NCBI GenBank assembly: GCA_016744995.1
Contig: JADGDG010000001.1
Location: 226,011-290,010 of the forward strand
DNA from: Gammaproteobacteria bacterium
Lineage (GTDB): Bacteria; Pseudomonadota; Gammaproteobacteria; GRL18
Direction: 5' to 3'
Length of the DNA: 64,000 nt
Below, in pieces: positions 1 through 8,805 of this stretch. Each line of letters starts with the position of its first letter. Position 1 is the stretch's first letter. The notes beneath the pieces are model-generated. The model was given only the letters and a program-made list of their open reading frames with translations. It was not told where the DNA came from and searched no databases. The position numbers and the translations under genes were made by a program.

Positions 1-1211
1 GTATATGCATTAACACCATCCGAGCGAATTTGGCGATTTAATTCAATTGTATCAAATGCCAGCTCACGAGTTTCTGTTGGAAAGCCCATAATATTATTCA
101 CACTAATGGGGATCCCCAGATCTGTCACAGTTTTAAAACGTTCAATAATTTTTCTATTTGCAATTTTTCTATCAAGCACACGTTCTCTAAATTTCTCATT
201 ACCATGTTCTAGCCCAAAAGCAACTCTGAGTAAACCTATCTCTTTAAGACGCTTAAACTTATATTCAGTGACCGTTTCTGCTCGTGTCTGAATCCAGAAA
301 GGCAGTTTAAATTCTTCGTACATATCACAAAATTGATCAAATTCTCGTCGACTCCATGCTAAAAAAGTATCCGCCCAGAAATAAAAAGAATCTGGCTGGT
401 AATTATCCATAAGATATTTAATTTCATTATAGACAGCATCAATTTTTGCATTTCTTAAAAATTTCATGCCTTCAATTTTATGAATCTGTATCTGCGAGGG
501 TGAATTACAATACGCACAAGTATAGGGACAACCTCTAATCGTAGTTACAGGAAACATCCGGCGCATTTTTCCCTGCATAGGGCGATAAAAACGACTTTCT
601 TCAAACAGAGAATAATCCGGCAACACCTGATCATCCATTGAAATAGGGGCTGGCAAAGGATTGTCAATAAAACCATCTTTCGTTTTCATAACCAGACCAC
701 TTAAATCATCTAAGGATTGTTTCTTTTCAAGACGATTACAGATTTCTGGAAGTGTTTTATCACCCTCTCCTTTCAACACATAGTCAATAACACCATTCGA
801 CATGGTGATTGCAAGTTCTGCAGCAAAAGTCGGGAAAACCCCACCAGCAAGTACTGCTGGACGATTATTTAATTGAGCAAGTAAATTCACACCAACTGGA
901 TACATATCCTCAGTGCATGACATGGCAATTAGTTCTGGTTGAAATGAATCAAGAAGTGCCTGGAAGTCACTAACAGCATCGCTACTGTCTTTAACATAAT
1001 CTTGTAAAATTGAATCATCAAATGGACGAGCATTCAGATTATCAGCTTTTTGCTGATCGGTATTAATCGAACCATCAAGGCCCTCATAAACCGTTGTATC
1101 AAATAATTTTACATCATGCCCTTCTTTTTTTAGAAGGTGTGTAAAAAAACCGATACTGGGCGGCAGCATATTCATACCATACAAGTTTGGATAGTAGAGC
1201 AACACCTTCAT
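1..1211 (-). CDS. B12-binding domain radical SAM protein (3' end outside window)
   Basis: The reverse strand is open from an ATG at 1211 to the window edge, about 403 codons, so the C-terminus is missing. The first ~150 residues look like a cobalamin-binding Rossmann domain, starting MKVLLYYPNLYG and followed by a stretch resembling LAGGVFPTFA. A radical SAM cluster motif CPYTCAYC lies at about 495-525 in the window. These enzymes combine a 4Fe-4S cluster, S-adenosylmethionine and often B12 for methylations, rearrangements or ring chemistry. The start lies just beyond the stop of the upstream acyltransferase gene, so it is the last visible gene of the aldolase - cytidylyltransferase - acyltransferase set. 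The substrate is unknown; a sugar or lipid-linked glycan is inferred from context. Confidence 0.85.
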   Translation of the reverse strand, partial: MKVLLYYPNLYGMNMLPPSIGFFTHLLKKEGHDVKLFDTTVYEGLDGSINTDQQKADNLNARPFDDSILQDYVKDSSDAVSDFQALLDSFQPELIAMSCTEDMYPVGVNLLAQLNNRPAVLAGGVFPTFAAELAITMSNGVIDYVLKGEGDKTLPEICNRLEKKQSLDDLSGLVMKTKDGFIDNPLPAPISMDDQVLPDYSLFEESRFYRPMQGKMRRMFPVTTIRGCPYTCAYCNSPSQIQIHKIEGMKFLRNAKIDAVYNEIKYLMDNYQPDSFYFWADTFLAWSRREFDQFCDMYEEFKLPFWIQTRAETVTEYKFKRLKEIGLLRVAFGLEHGNEKFRERVLDRKIANRKIIERFKTVTDLGIPISVNNIMGFPTETRELAFDTIELNRQIRSDGVNAY

Positions 1212-1212
1212 A

Positions 1213-1815
1213 TTATTTTGACCTTTGCTTGATTAATTTTGCTGGAACACCACCGACAACTGACATTTCTTTAACATCATTTGTTACAACGGCTCCTGCA
1301 GCAACAACAGAGCTTTTTCCAATACGGACATTTGCGGTGATAACAACATTTGCAGCAATCCAAACATCATCTTCTAAATTAATTTCACCAAATTGATGCC
1401 CCTGCTGATTAAACGGTTTATCTAATGTGTCAAAATTATGATTTGCAGCTCGTAATACACAATTGGGACCAATAGCACAATTATTGCCGATAAGAATATG
1501 TCCGCCCGCCGCACCAAGCTGCACATTAGTATTCATTGAAAAATTATTACCAATTATTAATTGACCAGAATCATGGGCATATAAATAGCTATTTTTCATA
1601 ATATTAACATTTGTACCAAGTGTTATATTTTCAAAACCAACAATTGTTACCCCTGTGTCAATGCGAAACTTTCCTTGTGTTTTTTTAAAAAGCCTTTTAT
1701 ACGCAAAATATCGAAGCAATACTCCTAACTCTGTAGGAACAGAAATTAACAAGGCAAGATAAACTTGAAATAAAAACTTAATTACCTTTTGCATAAAGCT
1801 CATATAAGTTATCAC
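1213..1815 (-). CDS. Hexapeptide-repeat (LbH) acyltransferase
   Basis: This 200-residue protein has a left-handed beta-helix acyltransferase body, with hexapeptide repeats such as ITLGTN, LIIGNN and ILIGNN and the closing [11 protein letters not shown] typical of the CysE/LacA/WbbJ superfamily. A hydrophobic N-terminal stretch (about residues 8-30) may hold it at the membrane. It probably transfers an acetyl group from acetyl-CoA to a sugar hydroxyl or amine. The reading frame starts inside the end of the cytidylyltransferase gene; in-frame ATGs at 1803 and 1794 would shorten the 38-nt overlap. The acceptor sugar cannot be read from the sequence. Confidence 0.85.
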   Translation of the reverse strand: MITYMSFMQKVIKFLFQVYLALLISVPTELGVLLRYFAYKRLFKKTQGKFRIDTGVTIVGFENITLGTNVNIMKNSYLYAHDSGQLIIGNNFSMNTNVQLGAAGGHILIGNNCAIGPNCVLRAANHNFDTLDKPFNQQGHQFGEINLEDDVWIAANVVITANVRIGKSSVVAAGAVVTNDVKEMSVVGGVPAKLIKQRSK

Positions 1816-2551
1816 TTTTCATTATTTCTGACACTTTATCCAGATCATCCTGAGTATCAACGGCTTTGGTTTCAAATCTTGTTGGAATCATTTTAACATT
1901 CATACCATTTTCCAAAATCCGCATCATATCAACAGATTCAATTATCTCCAATGGAGTCGGCTCCATTTCATTGTACTCAAGCAAAAAATCCCTGGTAAAA
2001 GGAATAATACAGACTTGTTTTTTCATTGGAACCTCTAAAATACCTTTTTTGCGAGAAGGTATGGGCTCACGGGAAAAATAAAGGGCATTATTATTCTTAT
2101 CCAATACAACTTTAACTTCATTGGGATCTTCAAACTCTTTAATAGTAGCTATATCTGCAACAAGATTCGAGATTTTTGCTTCACCATTTACAACAGGTTC
2201 AATAGCTTCATCAATCATCTCTGGAAATGTCAAAGGTTCATCCCCCTGAACCAAGACCATGATATCTACTTTTTCTCCTGATTTCTGCTCAATTTTCAGC
2301 ATTGCTTCAGCACATCGATCGGAAGCCCGCTCATGTTGCTCACTTGTCATAACTGCTTTTGCACCAATTGATTCAGCATAATCAAAAATTACCTGATCGC
2401 ATGTGGCAATATAAACTTCGGTCAATGATTGACTCATTTTTGTCCGATAGTAACAATGCCCAATCATTGGAATACCTAAAATCTCAGCCATCGGTTTCCC
2501 TGGAAAACGGCTTGAGTTCATACGCGCGGGTATAATTGCAATATTATTCAT
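1778..2551 (-). CDS. KdsB-like CMP-sugar (ulosonate) cytidylyltransferase
   Basis: A 257-residue protein of the CMP-Kdo synthetase (KdsB) family. It opens with the nucleotide-binding signature [15 protein letters not shown] and has VLVQGDEPL, the metal and sugar-site motif of KdsB, near residue 100. The family activates 3-deoxy-ulosonic acids with CTP to CMP-sugars in the cytoplasm. Its start is directly adjacent to the end of the aldolase gene (2552), so the two are almost certainly co-transcribed. Since Kdo activation is a housekeeping function, a second KdsB-like gene in an accessory locus suggests a different ulosonic acid substrate. That is inference, and it could also be the only kdsB of this genome. 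Confidence 0.85.
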   Translation of the reverse strand: MNNIAIIPARMNSSRFPGKPMAEILGIPMIGHCYYRTKMSQSLTEVYIATCDQVIFDYAESIGAKAVMTSEQHERASDRCAEAMLKIEQKSGEKVDIMVLVQGDEPLTFPEMIDEAIEPVVNGEAKISNLVADIATIKEFEDPNEVKVVLDKNNNALYFSREPIPSRKKGILEVPMKKQVCIIPFTRDFLLEYNEMEPTPLEIIESVDMMRILENGMNVKMIPTRFETKAVDTQDDLDKVSEIMKSDNLYELYAKGN

Positions 2552-3316
2552 TTACTTAATCTGCTCCTTAATAACTTTCATCCCATTTCTAACTGAATCA
2601 CCCAAAAAGAAAAAATCGAGACTAAAGGCTAAAAAAGTACACCCCTGCTTAATTCTCTCAATCAAGTTAACTGGATCTGACTCAATCACATGAAAACCAT
2701 AGGGTTTATTATGTTCAGCACATGAGATTTTAACCTGTTCTATTGCTTTTTGAACATCATCTCGATGATATTCACCTGGATAACCCATTGAACCAGACAG
2801 ATCATAAGGGCCAATAATCGTCCCATCAATACCGGGAACCTGTAAGATTGCATCAATATTATTGACAGCGTCAATATGCTCAATTTGAGCAATTACAATG
2901 GATTCTTCATCAACCCACTTTTTATATTCATTAAAGCGGGTTCCATACCCCTGGGCACGATAGAGACCCACTCCCCTTTTGCCTTGAGGTGGATACTTAA
3001 CATAACTGACAGCTTCCAGAGCTTCTGCTTTATTTTTTATCATGGGAACTATAACCCCATCAGCACCCATATCCATTATTTTTTTGATAATAACTTCTTC
3101 ATTTTTGCTTACTCTGACCAATGCTTTAATATCGTTAGCATGGATAGTCGTTATAAGTATTTTAGCCATACTTAAATCAATTGATGTGTGTTCCATATCA
3201 ATACAAAGCCACTCAAACCCAGCGGTTGCCATTATTTCAACAATGGATGGATCACCTATCGTTACCCAGGAACCAATTGTGAGCTCATTATTGGTTAGCT
3301 TTGTTTTTAAGGACAT
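2552..3316 (-). CDS. HpcH/HpaI-family aldolase
   Basis: A 254-residue class II pyruvate aldolase of the HpcH/HpaI (GarL/RhmA-like) family. It shows the early FEWLCIDMEH motif, the VRVSKNE and GADGVIVPMI barrel strands and the QIEHIDAVNNIDAI motif carrying the metal-binding Glu. Family members reversibly condense pyruvate with an aldehyde to give 2-keto-3-deoxy acids. It is the first gene of a leftward cluster and abuts a KdsB-like cytidylyltransferase. That pairing suggests, without proving, that it makes a 3-deoxy-2-ulosonic acid for glycan assembly rather than degrading aromatic compounds or sugar acids. Confidence 0.88.
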   Translation of the reverse strand: MSLKTKLTNNELTIGSWVTIGDPSIVEIMATAGFEWLCIDMEHTSIDLSMAKILITTIHANDIKALVRVSKNEEVIIKKIMDMGADGVIVPMIKNKAEALEAVSYVKYPPQGKRGVGLYRAQGYGTRFNEYKKWVDEESIVIAQIEHIDAVNNIDAILQVPGIDGTIIGPYDLSGSMGYPGEYHRDDVQKAIEQVKISCAEHNKPYGFHVIESDPVNLIERIKQGCTFLAFSLDFFFLGDSVRNGMKVIKEQIK

Positions 3317-3488
3317 ATTTATACCATTTATTTTTTATAGATAATTCAGAGTAAATACCATTATTTTAAAACCCTGACTTGATACTGGCTCTCTATTGAG
3401 TGAAAGCTCCATTTTATACCAACTGGACAATTTCATATACTTCAATTTTATAAATATTATCATCCATTTAGAACTTAATTCTGATTTA

Positions 3489-3519
3489 TTTACATTTTTA
3501 ATAAAATATATTTTATAAT
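3489..3519 (+). promoter_or_regulatory. Candidate sigma-70 promoter for the plus-strand glycan operon
   Basis: A TTTACA hexamer at 3489-3494 and a perfect TATAAT at 3514-3519 lie about 95 bp upstream of the epimerase start, in the divergent intergenic region 3317-3611. The 19-bp spacer is longer than the 17-bp optimum and the region is very AT-rich, so a chance match is possible. The rest of this intergenic stretch shows no convincing gene. Confidence 0.35.
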
Positions 3520-3611
3520 GACAGATTATGCTTAAAAACGACATCATTAGCACTAAGACTCAATATGGCAGTTTGCTCTTGTTGGAACAAAGACCTGTTT
3601 AGGAAAACACA

Positions 3612-4505
3612 ATGAAAGCTATTATTTTTGGTGGTGGTGGTTTTATCGGGAGTCATGTTGCCGATGAACTCACAAGACGCGATTTTGAAGTAATTGTTGC
3701 CGATTTAGAGCCTTCTGTTTACTTGCAGGAATCCCAAACATACATGGCCTGTGATATAACAAATAGCACTCAAGTCAATAAAATCATTACTGATGATGTA
3801 GATATTGTCTATAATTTTGCTGCTATTGCAGATTTGGATGATTCAATACACGATCCTGTTAAAACAATACAGATCAATGTATTAGGCAATTTAAACCTAT
3901 TAGAAGCTTGTCGTCACAAATCTGTTTCTCGTTTTATTTACGCTAGTAGTGCTTACGCCCTGAGTAATGACGGGTCATTTTATGGAATTAGCAAACATAC
4001 ATCTGAAAAACTTGTTGAAGAGTACTATGCTCGATATGGCTTAAAATACACCATAATACGGTATGGCTCTCTTTACGGGGAAAGAGCTGATGAACACAAT
4101 TATATATATTGTTTGTTGCGTGATGCTTTATTGAACAAAGAAATTACTTATCGTGGTGATGGAAAAGAAATCAGAGAATACATCCATGTTGCCGATACCG
4201 CCAAGCTATCCGTCGACATATTACAGGATGAACAATACGTTAACGAGCATATCATTCTAACCGGTGTTGAAAAACTTCAACGAATTGAATTACTGAATAT
4301 GATCCAGGAAATTATTACAGCCGATATTAAAATTATTCAAAGTAGTAGTGACTATATGGGGCATTACAAAATTACACCCTATGCTTTTCAACCTACATTA
4401 GCAAAAAAATTAACTGCAAATCCATTTATCGATTTAGGCCAGGGGCTGGTAAACTGTTTGAAAAACATTTCAGAAGAACTCAATAGTAATAATACAGAAA
4501 TTTAA
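3612..4505 (+). CDS. NAD-dependent sugar epimerase/dehydratase (extended SDR)
   Basis: A 297-residue extended short-chain dehydrogenase. The N-terminal GGGGFIGSH is the NAD-binding GxxGxxG motif, and SSAYAL followed by YGISK supplies the Ser and the Tyr-x-x-x-Lys catalytic pair. IIRYGSLYGER and REYIHVAD match the nucleotide-sugar epimerase/dehydratase subgroup. It probably acts on a nucleotide-activated sugar in the cytoplasm. It is the first gene of a rightward operon, followed after 4 nt by a large putative transferase. Whether it is a C4 or C5 epimerase, a reductase or a dehydratase cannot be settled; it lacks clear identity to the long PseB/CapD dehydratases. Confidence 0.85.
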   Translation: MKAIIFGGGGFIGSHVADELTRRDFEVIVADLEPSVYLQESQTYMACDITNSTQVNKIITDDVDIVYNFAAIADLDDSIHDPVKTIQINVLGNLNLLEACRHKSVSRFIYASSAYALSNDGSFYGISKHTSEKLVEEYYARYGLKYTIIRYGSLYGERADEHNYIYCLLRDALLNKEITYRGDGKEIREYIHVADTAKLSVDILQDEQYVNEHIILTGVEKLQRIELLNMIQEIITADIKIIQSSSDYMGHYKITPYAFQPTLAKKLTANPFIDLGQGLVNCLKNISEELNSNNTEI

Positions 4506-4509
4506 GGAA

Positions 4510-6261
4510 ATGAAAAATACAACTAATGTATTTTTACATACCTTTGGTGATTTTGATTATTTCATAAATCATCTTGTTGAAGAGAATAACCTATATACTC
4601 TCTATGTGACCCATGCAGGTGTAAAAGAATACATCAATAAGAACTCTAAATTCAAAAGCACACTTCTGTCTGAGCTTGCCAGCCAAAAAGAAATAGACAA
4701 AATACAACTTTCTGCAGAAAATTTAAGCAATGTAATTTGTAATAACTTAGATCAAAAATATTCATCTCAATTATCTAAACAATTCAACATTACAAATATT
4801 AATTATTTTTCCCCTCTATACTCTTACCATTTTCCATTTATATTAACAGGTCTGTTTTTTTTTCGAGAGAACTTACTAAAGCTTGATAATAATAACGCGG
4901 CTATTATTTTTGACTACACAGATACTTTTTTAAATCATTTTACATTAAAAGATTTTATTCAACACTTCCCTGAATGTAATAATATCAACATAAAATGGTA
5001 TAAAAGTTGTACTTCCAGAAAATCAACAAACAACTCCCCCCTGGAAAAAATAAAAAAAATATCATCCCGGATAATTTATGAAATAAAAAACTATCTTTAT
5101 GAATATTATTCATATAAATCTAAAAAAAGAAAAACAATACTTTACATGGAAAACTTGTATGACCTAAATTTTATTAGAAAAAGTAATAAATTCAGACTAA
5201 TACCTTATAAGTATCAGTCTTTAACTCATAAATTTTGTTTATCTAAAAAACGTTCTGAAAAGCCCGACATTGGAACTTCACTTTTTAATGATCATAATAG
5301 TGGTGAAAATAATCTGGAATATCATCTATCTCATCATTTAATTAAACATTTTTTAAAATATTGTAATAATTATCAGTTTGGCTTACAGCAATTAAATAAA
5401 TTACTTGTTAATAATAAAATAAACCTGGCTATTTGGGGAAACCCACCTGTGGATGGTTTTAAATCATTATTCTATGAATATTGCCGTTCCACGAATATAA
5501 AGGTGGTTGGAATGCAACATGGAAGTGGCTGGGTCTATCAAACCAATAACAATAATTATACCTCTGAATTTTCAAGATGTGACCATTATATAAGTTATGG
5601 TTTCACTCAAGATGATTACAACAAATATTTCAATTCTAATAGTCCCCTGATCCACCCCCTGGGAACAACAAAAAAATTAAAAATAGAGACAAAACAAAAC
5701 AATAAAAAAATTGATGTCTTATTTCCTGTTTCAAACTCCATATCAATATTTGATGGCGGTTTTTGTCGAATCAGCCCTGATCAACTTCACAAAGATCAAA
5801 TGGATATCCTTAATTTTCTTGAACAGAAAAATCAACAAAATGTGGCTTCATTAATAAAACCATTTTTTCAAACAAATCTTTGGCAGACATCAACCTTCCT
5901 AAAAATTAAGGCATTAAAAAATGTCCAGATTGAATGGAACAAAAATTTAAAAAAATTATTAGAATACATTCAACCAAAATGTGTCATTATTGAACTTTTC
6001 AGCACGCCACTATATGAAATAATAAATTATGACGTAGATATTTTTTTGTTTGTTAGAGAAAGTGAAACTCTAACAATAAAAGCAAGAACAATGTTAGAAA
6101 AAAGAGTTTATATTGTTAAAGATTTTAATGAATTTGAAGAATTGTTTTTAAAGTGGAAAAAAAATCAACTCCCCAGAAAAAGAGAGAAAAGTTATCTAAA
6201 TTATTATATTAGTAAAAAAGAAAGCAAAGCTCATATTCTTGAATTATTGAAAAAAATATAG
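4510..6261 (+). CDS. Large putative GT-B-like transferase of a surface-glycan locus
   Basis: A 583-residue protein without certain family assignment. The C-terminal half holds VVGMQHGSGW (around residues 335-345), then CDHYISYGF and later a PxxxxIELFSTPLYE stretch. This order recalls GT-B-like transferases of the LIC12162 and CDP-glycerol transferase type, in which an HG motif and a late acidic segment bind the donor. No signal peptide or clear membrane segment is seen. The gene is extremely rich in A and T, with many Asn, Lys and Ile codons, unlike the right half of the window, which suggests recent acquisition. A role in adding a sugar or polyol phosphate to the glycan is inferred from context only. 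Confidence 0.6.
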   Translation: MKNTTNVFLHTFGDFDYFINHLVEENNLYTLYVTHAGVKEYINKNSKFKSTLLSELASQKEIDKIQLSAENLSNVICNNLDQKYSSQLSKQFNITNINYFSPLYSYHFPFILTGLFFFRENLLKLDNNNAAIIFDYTDTFLNHFTLKDFIQHFPECNNINIKWYKSCTSRKSTNNSPLEKIKKISSRIIYEIKNYLYEYYSYKSKKRKTILYMENLYDLNFIRKSNKFRLIPYKYQSLTHKFCLSKKRSEKPDIGTSLFNDHNSGENNLEYHLSHHLIKHFLKYCNNYQFGLQQLNKLLVNNKINLAIWGNPPVDGFKSLFYEYCRSTNIKVVGMQHGSGWVYQTNNNNYTSEFSRCDHYISYGFTQDDYNKYFNSNSPLIHPLGTTKKLKIETKQNNKKIDVLFPVSNSISIFDGGFCRISPDQLHKDQMDILNFLEQKNQQNVASLIKPFFQTNLWQTSTFLKIKALKNVQIEWNKNLKKLLEYIQPKCVIIELFSTPLYEIINYDVDIFLFVRESETLTIKARTMLEKRVYIVKDFNEFEELFLKWKKNQLPRKREKSYLNYYISKKESKAHILELLKKI

Positions 6262-6334
6262 GTGATAGCTGGAGAAACTATTCTCAAACTATCATTCAAC
6301 ATATCAGACATATAAAATTAATAGGATCAACACC

Positions 6335-7234
6335 GTGCTCTATATACATGTTGGCTTACAAAAGACAGCAACTTCATATTTACAACAAAAGATTTTTAAT
6401 TCACTTGATGGTATTTGTTATTTAGGGATAGACAATGTAAATAATAAAACTTATGAAATGCTCAAGAAAATCACTTTACAAAATTGTCTGGAGTATGAGA
6501 AAGATGAAATTAATAATTACTTTAAAGAAATAATTGATATAGATAAGAACTACTTAATAAGCTATGAAGCCTTTTCAAGCATTGATAGAGTAGATAGAAT
6601 AATTATGATTAATCGAATAAAAGAAATATTTGGTGATGTTAAGATTATTATAACAATAAGAGAGCAAGAAAAGTTTATAAAATCATATTATTCTCAATTA
6701 AAAAAAAATAAATTATTTAAAAAAAGATTTTATAATATAAATTATTGGATAGAATCGTATTCACAAAACAAAGAAATAAATTCAGATTTTAATAATCCTT
6801 TAAAGATATTGGATTATCATATCTTAATTAAAAAATATAAAGAAATATTTGGTGAGTCTAATGTTCACATCTTAATCTATGAGCAATTTATTCAGGATAA
6901 AAAAACATTTCTTTCAAACCTATTAAAAAAATTAAATATATTTGAAATCAATGAAGATAAAATAGATATTTTCAGAAAAGATAAAACTTTGATCAACCAA
7001 TCTCAGCCAGACATTATTATTATACTATTTAGAAATAAAACTTTTAGATACATTGCCACTCTTATTCCTGAGTATATAAAAAAATCAATTAGAAAATATT
7101 TACTAAAATCACAAACTACAAACGAATTAAATGTAAAAAACAGATTATTAGTAAGAAATATATCTAAAGAAACAAACATAAAATTAGTTGATGACTATCA
7201 ATTAAATTTAAAAGAATTTAATTATCAATTATAA
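6335..7234 (+). CDS. Sulfotransferase-family protein (GTG start)
   Basis: A 299-residue protein opening with HVGLQKTATSYLQ, the 5'-phosphosulfate-binding loop of PAPS-dependent sulfotransferases placed, as usual, at the extreme N-terminus. A later segment IIITIREQEKFIKSYYSQ fits the 3'-phosphate-binding R...S region. The GTG at 6335 is chosen because the PAPS loop begins at residue 4, leaving no room for a later start. The family transfers sulfate from PAPS to sugar hydroxyls or amines. It lies between the GT-like gene and the flippase, so a sugar acceptor is likely. The gene is strongly AT-rich like both neighbours. Confidence 0.8.
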   Translation: MLYIHVGLQKTATSYLQQKIFNSLDGICYLGIDNVNNKTYEMLKKITLQNCLEYEKDEINNYFKEIIDIDKNYLISYEAFSSIDRVDRIIMINRIKEIFGDVKIIITIREQEKFIKSYYSQLKKNKLFKKRFYNINYWIESYSQNKEINSDFNNPLKILDYHILIKKYKEIFGESNVHILIYEQFIQDKKTFLSNLLKKLNIFEINEDKIDIFRKDKTLINQSQPDIIIILFRNKTFRYIATLIPEYIKKSIRKYLLKSQTTNELNVKNRLLVRNISKETNIKLVDDYQLNLKEFNYQL

Positions 7235-7251
7235 AAATAAAGGTAATACCA

Positions 7252-8751
7252 TTGTCAGAGGATAGTTTAAAGAAAAGATATGCTATAAAACTTATAGCTA
7301 ATATCATTATGATAATCATTGGAGCAGTAACAATTGCTCTTGTTCCAAAAGCACTTGGAGCAGTATCTTATGGTAATTTTGTATTTTTACAGAATTTTTT
7401 TATAAAGATTATAGATTTTATGGATATGGGAAGCTCTACCGCTTTTTTCATAAAACTTTCTGCCAATCATAAAAGAAAAGAACTAATTACTTATTATTTT
7501 TTATACTCATTATTTGTATTGTTTATAATTTTATTATTTGTTTTTATGACTAATAAACTTAATTATACGTCAACTATACTTCCAAATATAGAAAATGAAT
7601 ATATTTATATGGGTTTAGTATTTGGATTTTTAACCTGGATAACGAAAACATTTATTAAAATTTCAGATGCTTTTGCTTTAACTGTATCCGTTGAACTTAT
7701 AAAAATTATTCACAAAACATTATCACTTTTATTGCTTATATATTTTATATATTTCACAGCATTTGACATAGGTAGTTATTTTTATTTTAATTATTTATCT
7801 TTGATATCTTTTTTATTGCTATTAATTTGGTTGTTTAAAAAAAGAGGTATTTTCACAAAACAAATTTTTAGTCTTAACATAGGAATTAAAAGCTTAAATG
7901 TAGAATTCATAAATTATTGTTCACCACTGATTGTATACACTTTATTAGGTGTCTTTGTAGGAATTTTTGACATATGGTTATTGCAAAAGATGGCTGGAAG
8001 TATTCAAACAGGTTTTTATGGACTAGCCTATAGCCTGGCAGCAATGTGTTTTATATTTACAAATGCGATGACCCCTATTATAACAAGGGAGTTTGCAAAA
8101 TCTTACGAGAAAAAAAATATTCTGCAGATGAAGAAGCTTTTCTTTAAATATATACCTATGTTTTACAGTATAGCAGCATATTTTGGAATATTCATCTCTA
8201 TCCAAAGCGAAAACGTGCTTATGATTTTTACTGATGAAGAATTCAAAGATGCGTATTTAGTGCTTGTATTAATGGCTCTTTACCCAATAAACCAAACTTA
8301 TGGACAACTGAGTGGTTCTGTATTTTATGTTACAGAGCAAACCAAGCGTATAAGAAACATTGCTCTTGCAACACAGCCAATTGGTCTTTTATTAACTTTC
8401 TGGCTTATCTACATTCTGGAGCTTGAAGCTATTGGCCTGGCAATAAAAATGCTAATAATGCAAATAATAACAGTAATAATTAAATTATATTTCAATTCAA
8501 AGTTTTTAGATTTTAAAATGGGCTACTTCATATGGCATCAAATATATTCTTTAATATCATTTGTGATTTTAGCATATATTTCTAGTAATATTATAAGCTT
8601 TAAGGAACCTCTCATAGATTTTTTAATAGCAGGCATTATTTATACAACTTTTGTTATCATATTTACTTATATTTTTCCGCAAATATTTTCTACCAGCAGA
8701 GAAGAAATAAAAGATGTGCTAAGAACATTGAAACGCATCATTAACAAATAA
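7252..8751 (+). CDS. Wzx-type oligosaccharide flippase
   Basis: A 499-residue integral membrane protein with about 12-14 hydrophobic helices spread over its length. The opening AIKLIANIIMIIIGAVTIALVPKALGAVSYG is the hallmark start of the polysaccharide-transport (MOP) family, where the flippase carries undecaprenyl-linked repeat units across the inner membrane. The translation start read here is TTG at 7252, 17 nt after the sulfotransferase stop. It ends the rightward operon and converges on the minus-strand operon. The presence of a Wzx implies a Wzy-type pathway, but no polymerase was recognised in the window. Confidence 0.88.
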   Translation: MSEDSLKKRYAIKLIANIIMIIIGAVTIALVPKALGAVSYGNFVFLQNFFIKIIDFMDMGSSTAFFIKLSANHKRKELITYYFLYSLFVLFIILLFVFMTNKLNYTSTILPNIENEYIYMGLVFGFLTWITKTFIKISDAFALTVSVELIKIIHKTLSLLLLIYFIYFTAFDIGSYFYFNYLSLISFLLLLIWLFKKRGIFTKQIFSLNIGIKSLNVEFINYCSPLIVYTLLGVFVGIFDIWLLQKMAGSIQTGFYGLAYSLAAMCFIFTNAMTPIITREFAKSYEKKNILQMKKLFFKYIPMFYSIAAYFGIFISIQSENVLMIFTDEEFKDAYLVLVLMALYPINQTYGQLSGSVFYVTEQTKRIRNIALATQPIGLLLTFWLIYILELEAIGLAIKMLIMQIITVIIKLYFNSKFLDFKMGYFIWHQIYSLISFVILAYISSNIISFKEPLIDFLIAGIIYTTFVIIFTYIFPQIFSTSREEIKDVLRTLKRIINK

Positions 8752-8805
8752 ATGCTTTATGCAATGTATTGAATCTAAATAGTTGAACCCGAATAAGATA
8801 GTTTA

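Noticed and set aside
3335..3553. 72-codon minus-strand ORF in the divergent region before the epimerase gene
   Set aside because: No recognisable motif, AT-rich low-complexity composition and overlap with the likely promoter; taken as non-coding.
3612..4505. Reading the epimerase as the missing PseB/LegB 4,6-dehydratase
   Set aside because: It is an ordinary extended SDR without the dehydratase-specific motifs I would expect, so the dehydratase is left as not found.
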